A DNA stretch of 5,449 nucleotides from Zoogloeaceae bacterium. GTDB taxonomy: Bacteria > Pseudomonadota > Gammaproteobacteria > Burkholderiales > Rhodocyclaceae. The notes beneath the pieces were generated by a model. That model was not told the origin of the DNA. It did not search any database and saw nothing but the letters and a program-made list of their open reading frames with translations. Both the position numbers and the translations under genes were made by a program. The stretch is from NCBI GenBank assembly GCA_031281985.1, contig JAITEO010000056.1, positions 1 through 5,449 of the forward strand. Reading direction: 5' to 3'. Below, piece after piece: positions 1 to 3,845 of the stretch (the stretch's first letter is position 1; each line of letters begins with the position of its first letter).

Positions 1-1
1 T

Positions 2-115
2 GAAGAATTATTCACCAAATTTGTAGAGTTACGGCTAAAAAATGTTGACGAGAAAGATGGTATCTACGAGAACCCCAAGGCCGCGCTGGTTTTGCGTTGG
101 GTTTTAACGGTTTGA
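2..115 (+). CDS. Possible C-terminal fragment of an unidentified protein (5' end outside window)
   Basis: An open frame enters from the left edge and ends at TGA 113-115, giving 37 residues that begin EELFTKFVELRLKNVDEKDG. This first part is charged, protein-like and clearly AT-richer than the rest of the window, which could mean an upstream gene of different origin. The last ~15 residues (from ENPKAAL) are encoded by a repeat block that recurs at 3115-3160, so the natural C-terminus has probably been replaced or extended by repeat sequence, or the reading frame is fortuitous. No domain or family is recognisable in so short a piece. The other two forward frames are stopped early in this region. 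Confidence 0.4.
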   Translation, partial: EELFTKFVELRLKNVDEKDGIYENPKAALVLRWVLTV

Positions 116-229
116 AGACGAAGATTTGATTTGCCTTCAAACCCGGACTGACCCGGCACAAGGCCGAAGGCTGGTCTAATGAGGCCAGATGCGGCAAAGC
201 CGCAAAAGTAGCCTTTCACTTTTTGACGT
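64..229 (+). repeat. Composite intergenic repeat, copy I
   Basis: The segment is built from modules seen elsewhere in the window. Bases 71-117 match 3115-3161 almost base for base, apart from two one-base indels and about one substitution. Next comes a degenerate hairpin whose arms TTTGAAG and CTTCAAA are at 111-117 and 141-147. The end is a worn copy of the AAAAAGTA palindrome (AAAAGT 204-209, ACTTTT 218-223, then GACGT). Between CCCGGCA and AAAAGTAG, where the copy at 3197-3208 runs straight through, this copy carries an extra block of mini-hairpins (about 160-204), so one repeat appears nested in another. No transposase gene is present. Confidence 0.75.
162..204. repeat. Mini-hairpin cluster nested in composite repeat I
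   Basis: Short hairpins follow each other: GGCC, loop GAA, GGCT (162-172, one G-T pair); CTGGTC and GGCCAG around a 6-base loop (171-188); and TGCGGC, loop AAA, GCCGCA (190-204). The series is a shorter relative of the array at 2065-2125, from which the CAGCC/GGCTG hairpin is missing here. Confidence 0.7.
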
Positions 230-240
230 ATAATCCGCGC
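229..240 (+). promoter_or_regulatory. Probable -10 box and GC-rich discriminator of the tRNA-Gly gene
   Basis: A perfect TATAAT at 229-234 is followed by CCGCGC, the GC-rich discriminator typical of stable-RNA promoters under stringent control. Transcription would start near 241, giving a leader of about 40 bases with a small hairpin (GCTGGC 252-257, GCCAGC 262-267). No good -35 hexamer lies 16-18 bases upstream, where the sequence belongs to the composite repeat. TTGACG at 223-228 abuts the -10 box directly; it could serve only as the -35 of a poorer promoter with TCCGAT (246-251) as -10. Confidence 0.55.
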
Positions 241-281
241 TGCTTTCCGATGCTGGCCTGCGCCAGCGTCTTTCCTTCCAT

Positions 282-355
282 GCGGGCGTCGTATAATGGT
301 AATACCCTAGCTTCCCAAGCTAGAGCCGTGGGTTCGATTCCCATCGCCCGCTCCA
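282..355 (+). tRNA. glyU: tRNA-Gly (anticodon CCC)
   Basis: The full cloverleaf can be drawn. The acceptor stem GCGGGCG (282-288) pairs perfectly with CGCCCGC (345-351). The D stem is GTAT/ATAC (291-294, 302-305) around a loop containing GG. The anticodon stem CTAGC/GCTAG (307-311, 319-323) encloses the loop TTCCCAA, which puts anticodon CCC at 314-316. The T arm (328-344) has a TTCGATT loop. The discriminator is T352 and CCA (353-355) is encoded. It closely resembles E. coli glyU and reads GGG glycine codons. It is a lone tRNA with its own apparent promoter and a strong terminator beginning about 60 bases downstream. The symbol is by analogy with E. coli. Confidence 0.97.
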
Positions 356-416
356 TTGCAAATTGCCAACCCAACGAAAACCCGTCCAGCCTTGGGTTTT
401 TCCTTGCCTTTACCCC

Positions 417-447
417 AAAAAAGGGCAAGCTCCGCTTGCCCTTTTTT
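417..447. terminator. Strong bidirectional rho-independent terminator
   Basis: A perfect 14-bp stem pairs AAAAAAGGGCAAGC (417-430) with GCTTGCCCTTTTTT (434-447) around the loop TCC. The GC-rich core is flanked by an A-run on one side and a T-run on the other, so it ends transcripts from either direction. It lies about 60 bases past the tRNA-Gly 3' end and about 30 bases past the stop of the convergent GH3 gene, and so insulates the two units. Confidence 0.9.
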
Positions 448-458
448 GCTATTCAAGC

Positions 459-488
459 CGGCAAAAAGTAGGTTTTTACTTTTTGCCG
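459..488. repeat. AAAAAGTA palindrome overlapping the GH3 stop codon
   Basis: A perfect 12-bp inverted repeat pairs CGGCAAAAAGTA (459-470) with TACTTTTTGCCG (477-488), with a 6-base spacer. The stop codon of the minus-strand GH3 gene (476-478) and its last codons (Asn-Gly-Lys-Lys) lie in the spacer and right arm. Related copies are at 203-228, 2997-3014 and 3197-3226. As RNA it would form an AU-rich hairpin across the stop codon, ahead of the true terminator. Confidence 0.85.
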
Positions 489-1894
489 TTCGGTACCCGC
501 CAATGGCGCTCGATGCGTTCGGCGCTTTCGGTTTCGCGCAGGATGTCGATCTCGCCTCGCCGCCAGCTTTTTGCGGTCTGGAAGAGGGCTGGATAGTATT
601 GATCCGGGTCGTAGGCGATCAAGAGCAGATCCACCCCGGCATCGAGCGCGCGGGTGGCGGCAAGGCCGATGCCTTCGGCGTAGACCGCGCCCATGTCGAG
701 GTCGTCGGTCATCAGGAGTCCCTGGTAATTCCAGCCGTCCTTCTCCTTGCCGCGCAAGACCTTCTGCACCAGGACGCGGGAAAGGGAGGCCGGGCGTTCC
801 GGGTCGATGTCCGGCAAACAAACATGGGCGAGCATCATGGCGGCTCCGGTGCGCTCGGTGACGTCCCGGAAGGGAAACCAATCCGCCTGCCGCTCCTCGG
901 GGGAATGGACAAGGCTCGCGGGGACGAGGTGCGTATCGCCCTCTACCGCGCGCAGCCCCGGAAAATGCTTGACCATTGGCTGGACGCCGCGCTCCATCAG
1001 TCCTTGCCCATAGGCCGAAGCCACGCGCGCCACGATCCAGGGGTCCGTGGAAATGGCGCGACGCTCGATCAGGGTGTGCCGATCCTGCCAGTCGCCTTTT
1101 TGCGCGGGTTTCAAGTCGACGACTGGCGCAAGATTCATGTTGACGCCCAATCCGGCGAGCGCCTCGCCCTGGCGCTTGCCGTAGGCGCGGGCGCGTTCCT
1201 CCAGGGTTTCCGGTTCTCCGCTGGCAACGAGCGTTGCCAGCGATGGCAGGGGTTCAAGCAAGGGCGAAAGGTGGGAGACGATGCCGCCTTCCTGGTCGGC
1301 CACGACAAAGAGCGGCGGCAGGTTCGCCTTGCGGCGCAGCAACTGGAGGGCGTCGATTTGCGCGCGCAGGCTCGCAACATCCTCCCCGGCAAGATTGTGT
1401 CTTCCCAGATAGATGCCGCCAATCAGCCCGCGCTCGGCCAGGGGTTGCACATCCTCGAAACGCTGGAAGCTGATGACAAAATGCCGCCCCACGCGCGCCA
1501 TGTCGGCATCGCCCGCCAGCACCGCGTGTTTTTGCCAGAGAAACCAGCCCTCCATGCCCAGCACGCCCGCGCCCAGGATGAGCCAAAGCCACAAGCGCAA
1601 GCGGGCTTCCTGTTTTCTCCAAAAGCCGGAATGCATGCGCCGCGCCCGATGAGCAAACCACGCCCCGATGACCGCGGCAAGAAGGAGCATCGGAGTTTCC
1701 ACAAGACGCCAGGGATAAAGAAGCGGCGTCTTGAAATACGGCAACAGGAAGAACCCCGCGACAAGCAGTACCCAGGCCAGCACAAGACCGGCAAGCGCCA
1801 GGATTTTCCACCACGACGCCCGCATCATGCCCGAAGTTACCGCTTTTCGCTTCTTTACGGTTTCCATTGCCCCACGCGCCTTCTTTCCCGACAC
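476..1894 (-). CDS. Membrane-anchored glycoside hydrolase family 3 protein (NagZ-like beta-N-acetylhexosaminidase)
   Basis: A 472-residue protein whose C-terminal ~340 residues are a GH3 catalytic domain. Visible motifs are DQEGG (200-204), NLAPVVD (254-260), KHFPG (309-313), GDTH (319-322, carrying the family's Asp-His pair D320/H322) and LLMTDDLDMGA (393-403), with D397 the expected nucleophile. The family removes terminal beta-GlcNAc, typically from muropeptides. Classic NagZ is a soluble cytosolic enzyme of ~340 residues. This one adds ~125 residues with three hydrophobic helices (about 31-54, 64-81, 100-120). The basic N-terminus and the basic loop 81-100 predict that the catalytic domain faces the periplasm. 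Oddities: NagZ's FPGHG is FPGLR here, and the usual Arg after DQEGG is Ile205. The start is uncertain: Met1 has no clear ribosome site, and Met10 (1867) follows an AAGG-containing stretch. Exact substrate is inferred, not shown. Confidence 0.88.
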   Translation of the reverse strand: MSGKKARGAMETVKKRKAVTSGMMRASWWKILALAGLVLAWVLLVAGFFLLPYFKTPLLYPWRLVETPMLLLAAVIGAWFAHRARRMHSGFWRKQEARLRLWLWLILGAGVLGMEGWFLWQKHAVLAGDADMARVGRHFVISFQRFEDVQPLAERGLIGGIYLGRHNLAGEDVASLRAQIDALQLLRRKANLPPLFVVADQEGGIVSHLSPLLEPLPSLATLVASGEPETLEERARAYGKRQGEALAGLGVNMNLAPVVDLKPAQKGDWQDRHTLIERRAISTDPWIVARVASAYGQGLMERGVQPMVKHFPGLRAVEGDTHLVPASLVHSPEERQADWFPFRDVTERTGAAMMLAHVCLPDIDPERPASLSRVLVQKVLRGKEKDGWNYQGLLMTDDLDMGAVYAEGIGLAATRALDAGVDLLLIAYDPDQYYPALFQTAKSWRRGEIDILRETESAERIERHWRVPNGKK

Positions 1895-2064
1895 CCGCGC
1901 GCAGTCTGGCGTTTTGGCCGCTGACCGTCAAGCGGGCGGATGGATTGGGGTGCGATTAAAAGTGGAGGATGCCAAAGTGATATTGCCCCTGCCCTTGCTG
2001 GTTTTCCAAAGTTGAGCATAGCTTGGGCGTATCCGGGGCGCACAGTTTGCCTCCCCCCTGCGGA

Positions 2065-2125
2065 GGCCGAAGGCCGGAGGACAGCCGCAGGCTGGTCTGG
2101 CGAAGCCAGATGCGGCAAAGCCGCA
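2065..2125. repeat. Array of four mini-hairpins with three-base loops
   Basis: Four perfect hairpins sit almost end to end: GGCC/GGCC with loop GAA (2065-2075), CAGCC/GGCTG with loop GCA (2082-2094), TCTGGC/GCCAGA with loop GAA (2096-2110) and TGCGGC/GCCGCA with loop AAA (2111-2125). Every loop is three bases closed by a C-G pair. The third contains GCGAAGC, a sequence known to form an unusually stable DNA mini-hairpin. A shortened copy of the array lies at 162-204. Confidence 0.8.
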
Positions 2126-2126
2126 C

Positions 2127-2223
2127 ACAAGGGGGGATTGAGGGGGGTTTGCGGCGCTTCGGTCAGCATCAGACTTTGGTGCCTGCTCCACTGCCGCAAA
2201 CCCCTCCCCAGCCCTCCCCTTGT
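2127..2223. repeat. Imperfect long inverted repeat, G-rich and C-rich arms
   Basis: The left arm 2127-2155 (ACAAGGGG at its outer end, GGTTTGCGGC at its inner end) is largely complementary to the right arm 2193-2223 (GCCGCAAACC at its inner end, CCCCTTGT at its outer end), with a 37-base spacer. The outer and inner ends match exactly and the middles have drifted. The right arm also forms the left half of a separate local hairpin (2212-2233). Confidence 0.65.
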
Positions 2224-2282
2224 CAGGGGAGGGAGTTTGGCCGCGCTTCATCTGAAAAGTGGAAAGGTTTCCTCCACTTTGG

Positions 2283-2308
2283 ATTGCGCCCTGGTCGCCG
2301 GGCGCAAT
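2283..2308 (-). terminator. Hairpin just past the glycine-zipper gene stop
   Basis: A perfect 9-bp stem pairs ATTGCGCCC (2283-2291) with GGGCGCAAT (2300-2308) around an 8-base loop. It begins 10 bases after the minus-strand stop codon at 2319-2321. No T-run follows on the minus strand, so it is either a weak or factor-dependent terminator or a 3'-end-protecting hairpin. Confidence 0.4.
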
Positions 2309-2318
2309 GGAATGGTCT

Positions 2319-2819
2319 TTATTGCGCCAGTTCGCCCGCGATGATGCTGCCCAATACCGCGCCCGCCGCAGTGGTGGCCAGGCGGCCATTGCCGCCGCCG
2401 AAGCGGCTGCCGATGACGCCGCCCGCAATGGCGCCCACGACCTTGGCAACGGTATTGTTGCCCTGTGCCTCGCCGTAAACGACCGGCGCGTCTTCATAGA
2501 CGACGGGCGGCTCGTCGTAGACCACCGCAGGTTCCTGATAGACCACCACGGGTTCGCGGTAGATCACGGTGGGGGTTTGATACACCACCACGGGCGCGGA
2601 GCGATAGACGACAGGTGCGGAACGATAGACCACAGGCGCGGAACGGCGAACGATCACGGGGGAAGGACGCGCGGGGCGGCGGTGATCGAGGACGACTCTT
2701 TGCGCCGCATGTCCCGAATGCGCCGACGGCGCGCGCCGCGCATGCCGCGAATCGGCCAGGGCCACGTTGCTGAACACCACGCAAAGCGCGAGAGAAAACA
2801 TCAGGGAAATCTTTTTCAT
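2319..2819 (-). CDS. Secreted glycine-zipper protein with Pro-Val-Val-Tyr heptad repeats
   Basis: A 166-residue protein starting at 2819. This start was chosen over an in-frame ATG at 2978 because GGAGGG lies 8 bases upstream and the product opens with a classic signal peptide (MKKISLMFSLALCVVFSNVALA, probable cleavage after ALA). A basic Arg/His/Ser-rich segment follows, then about eight degenerate heptads built on xPxVxYx (such as SAPVVYR and EPAVVYD), roughly residues 58-116. The C-terminal ~40 residues (VVGAIAGGVIGSRFGGG, then AAGAVLGSIIAGEL) form two small-residue helices typical of the glycine-zipper 2TM / 17-kDa surface-antigen class, which insert in or associate with the outer membrane. 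There is no lipobox cysteine, so it is not an obvious lipoprotein. The role is unknown; an envelope-structural or stress function is an inference from the family. Confidence 0.85.
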   Translation of the reverse strand: MKKISLMFSLALCVVFSNVALADSRHARRAPSAHSGHAAQRVVLDHRRPARPSPVIVRRSAPVVYRSAPVVYRSAPVVVYQTPTVIYREPVVVYQEPAVVYDEPPVVYEDAPVVYGEAQGNNTVAKVVGAIAGGVIGSRFGGGNGRLATTAAGAVLGSIIAGELAQ

Positions 2820-2861
2820 GACGACAACCCTCCGTAAAAAGAATACCCGCCGGTCAGAAAG

Positions 2862-2927
2862 ATCCCCCGCCACGAAGGCGGGGGAAAATCTCGAAAGTTT
2901 CGAGAGAGGGGGTACGCCCGCACTATA
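2862..2927 (-). promoter_or_regulatory. Promoter and structured leader of the glycine-zipper gene
   Basis: On the minus strand TATAGT (2927-2922) is a plausible -10 box; no convincing -35 is visible. Downstream, in the leader of about 95 bases, are a perfect 17-base dyad TCTCGAAAGTTTCGAGA (2889-2905) and a GC-rich hairpin CCCCCGCC/GGCGGGGG with a 5-base loop (2864-2884). The dyad could be a repressor operator just inside the transcript or an RNA hairpin. The second hairpin lacks a T-run, so attenuation is not obvious. Apart from this leader and the repeat element at 2997-3229, the gap between the two genes holds nothing recognisable. Confidence 0.45.
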
Positions 2928-3037
2928 AGCAAGACGCCCTGCGTCAGGTGTCTGTTTTCGTTTCGCGCATGTAAGCAAATGTTAGGCCACGAAGGAAAAC
3001 GGCAAAAAGTAAAACCCCACTACCATCTGCACGATCC

Positions 3038-3114
3038 CGTAGGGGCGCGCTGCGCGCGCCCGCTGGCTGTCACGCGGTGGGATGGGTTGCGGGCGCACGC
3101 AGTGCGCCCCTACG
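3038..3114. repeat. Inverted pair of REP-like hairpins (BIME-like)
   Basis: Each unit is GTAG followed directly by an 8-bp GC stem with a TGC loop. Unit one (+): GTAG 3039-3042, stems 3043-3050 and 3054-3061. Unit two (minus): GTAG at 3113-3110, stems 3109-3102 and 3098-3091. The 26-base arms differ at only two positions, and those two bases pair with each other in the stem, so a G-C pair in one unit is an A-T pair in the other. A GTAG at the foot of a hairpin is the hallmark of REP sequences handled by RAYT (TnpA-REP, IS200/IS605-related) proteins. Confidence 0.7.
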
Positions 3115-3152
3115 AACCCCCAAGACCGCGCTGGTTTTGCGTTGGGTTTAAC

Positions 3153-3185
3153 GGTTTGAAGCCAGGCTTTGCCTGGTTTCAAACC
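3153..3185. other. 15-bp-stem hairpin downstream of the Lrp-family gene
   Basis: GGTTTGAAGCCAGGC (3153-3167) pairs with GCCTGGTTTCAAACC (3171-3185) around the loop TTT, with one G-T pair. It sits 29 bases beyond the Lrp-family stop and could act as a terminator-like or 3'-stabilising structure on the minus strand, although no T-run follows. It occupies the same slot in this repeat as the true terminator (417-447) does in copy II. Confidence 0.6.
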
Positions 3186-3213
3186 CCAAATCAACCCGGC
3201 AAAAAGTAGATTT

Positions 3214-3684
3214 TTACTTTTTGACGTTTACCGGTAGCTCCGTTTTATCGACGGCGCGGCGCAGCACGAAGCTGGTATGTACGCCGGTCACGCCGGGGAT
3301 GCGGGTGACGCGGTCGAGGAGCAGGGCGCGGTAGCTTTCCATGTCGGCGACTACCACCTTGAGCTGGTAATCGGCATCCTGCCCGGTAATCAGCAGGCAT
3401 TCGATGACTTCGGGAATTTCCTGCACCGCCGCTTCCAGCCCGGCGAAACGTTCGGGGGTGTGCGTGTCCATGACGATGTGGATCAGCGCCGTCAGCGAAA
3501 AGCCCAGCTTTTGCGCATCCAGCAGGGCGCGATAGCCACGAATGACGCCCGCCTCTTCCAGCGCGCGCACCCGGCGCAGACAGGGCGCGGCGGAAAGACC
3601 GATGCGCGCGGCTAGATCCTGATTGCTGATGCGTCCCTCCTGTTGCAGGATTTCCAATATCCTGCGGTCGTAACGATCCAGCAT
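3214..3684 (-). CDS. Lrp/AsnC family transcriptional regulator
   Basis: A 156-residue protein of standard family length. Residues 1-60 form the winged helix-turn-helix: LDRYDRRILEILQQEGR, then NQDLAARIGLSAAPCLRRV as the DNA-contacting helices. Residues ~65-145 form the RAM effector-binding domain, with the family's ITGQDADYQLKVVV strand and a IPGVTGVHTSFVLR ending. The family forms octamers or similar assemblies that sense amino acids and wrap promoter DNA. The start at 3684 is preceded by GGGGAA at ribosome-site distance. The gene is divergent from leuA across 161 bp, so it probably controls leuA, itself or both; leucine as effector is an inference. Its last codons (Asn-Val-Lys-Lys-stop) lie inside repeat element III, as do those of the GH3 gene in copy II. 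Which Lrp paralogue it is cannot be told. Confidence 0.95.
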   Translation of the reverse strand: MLDRYDRRILEILQQEGRISNQDLAARIGLSAAPCLRRVRALEEAGVIRGYRALLDAQKLGFSLTALIHIVMDTHTPERFAGLEAAVQEIPEVIECLLITGQDADYQLKVVVADMESYRALLLDRVTRIPGVTGVHTSFVLRRAVDKTELPVNVKK

Positions 3685-3717
3685 GGTTTTCCCCGTTTGT
3701 GCATGCTTTGAAATTTC

Positions 3718-3745
3718 ATTGCGCCATTACAATAAATCGCGCAAT
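3718..3745. promoter_or_regulatory. Candidate operator dyad between the Lrp-family gene and leuA
   Basis: ATTGCGC (3718-3724) and GCGCAAT (3739-3745) form a perfect 7-bp inverted repeat with a 14-base AT-rich spacer, in an AT-rich stretch with A/T runs. It lies 34 bases upstream of the Lrp-family start and overlaps a weak minus-strand promoter (TTGGAA, 18-base spacer, TGTAAT). This fits autoregulation and co-control of leuA. A possible leuA -10 is TATCAT at 3807-3812, without a good -35. The site is predicted from symmetry and position only. Confidence 0.45.
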
Positions 3746-3845
3746 TTTATTCCAAAAACCGTCCTTTTCACAAAAAATACGCAAGCACATTTCCCGCCGT
3801 TCTCCCTATCATGGCCTTTGTCGCTTTGCAGAAAAGGAATCTCCC

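Larger units (their letters stand above)
368..488 (+). repeat. Composite intergenic repeat, copy II
   Basis: The sequence has the same modular plan as copies I and III. Bases 368-401 are a diverged copy of the ~46-bp block (AACCCAACG at one end, CCTTGGGTTT at the other), in inverted orientation relative to 71-117. It is followed by a long hairpin with a three-base loop (417-447) and then the intact AAAAAGTA palindrome (459-488). The copy fills the whole space between the tRNA and the convergent GH3 gene and extends into the latter's last codons. Confidence 0.65.
1958..2280. repeat. Non-coding repeat mosaic bounded by 11-bp inverted repeats
   Basis: The 424-bp gap 1895-2318 holds no convincing gene. 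Most of it is this mosaic, whose outer ends are AAAGTGGAGGA (1959-1969) and its complement TCCTCCACTTT (2270-2280). Inside are a series of mini-hairpins (2065-2125), a pair of G-rich/C-rich inverted arms (2127-2223) and a perfect hairpin CCCTCCCCT/AGGGGAGGG (2212-2233, loop TGTC). The right terminus also folds locally, because AAAGTGG at 2256-2262 pairs with CCACTTT at 2274-2280. No transposase or target duplication is evident, so a mobile origin is inference. Bases 1895-1957 hold only the upstream region of the GH3 gene, with a TTGACG-like -35 (1926-1931, minus strand) but no good -10. Confidence 0.6.
2997..3229. mobile_element. 233-bp MITE-like composite element, copy III
   Basis: The ends are inverted: AAACGGCAAAAAGTAAAA (2997-3014) and TTTTACTTTTTGACGTTT (3212-3229) agree at 17 of 18 positions when one is reversed. 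Inside, in order, are a pair of GTAG-flanked REP-like hairpins (3038-3114), the block shared with copy I (3115-3160), a long hairpin (3153-3185) and a CAAAAAGTA/TACTTTTTG palindrome (3200-3223). There is no coding capacity and no clear target-site duplication, so any movement would depend on an enzyme encoded elsewhere. The right end overlaps the last codons and stop of the Lrp-family gene. Confidence 0.6.

Noticed and set aside
282..355. tRNA-Gly as the attachment site of an integrated island
   Set aside because: Islands join at tRNA 3' ends, but here the 3' side leads to a terminator and a GC-rich gene. No integrase and no second copy of the tRNA 3' end is present; the AT-rich sequence is on the 5' side.
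356..1924. Long open frame of ~520 codons on the plus strand
   Set aside because: It is antisense to the GH3 gene, shows no family motifs and begins over the tRNA 3' end; it is a product of GC-rich codon bias on the other strand.
2023..2497. Several open frames of 100-190 codons over 1855-2500 on both strands
   Set aside because: They translate inverted repeats and the complement of the glycine-zipper gene, with no ribosome site or domain; their similarity to the translation at 12-197 reflects shared repeats.
2820..2978. Longer start (2978) for the glycine-zipper protein
   Set aside because: The extra 53 residues would bury the signal peptide and cross the leader hairpins, and the ATG at 2819 has a strong ribosome site.
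2979..3209. Plus-strand open frame of 76 codons, and a 70-codon minus-strand frame over the same span
   Set aside because: Both simply read through the MITE-like element and its hairpins.
162..3230. Possible CRISPR array from repeated short palindromes
   Set aside because: Copies are irregularly spaced, differ in length and orientation, and are nested; there are no regular spacers and no cas genes.
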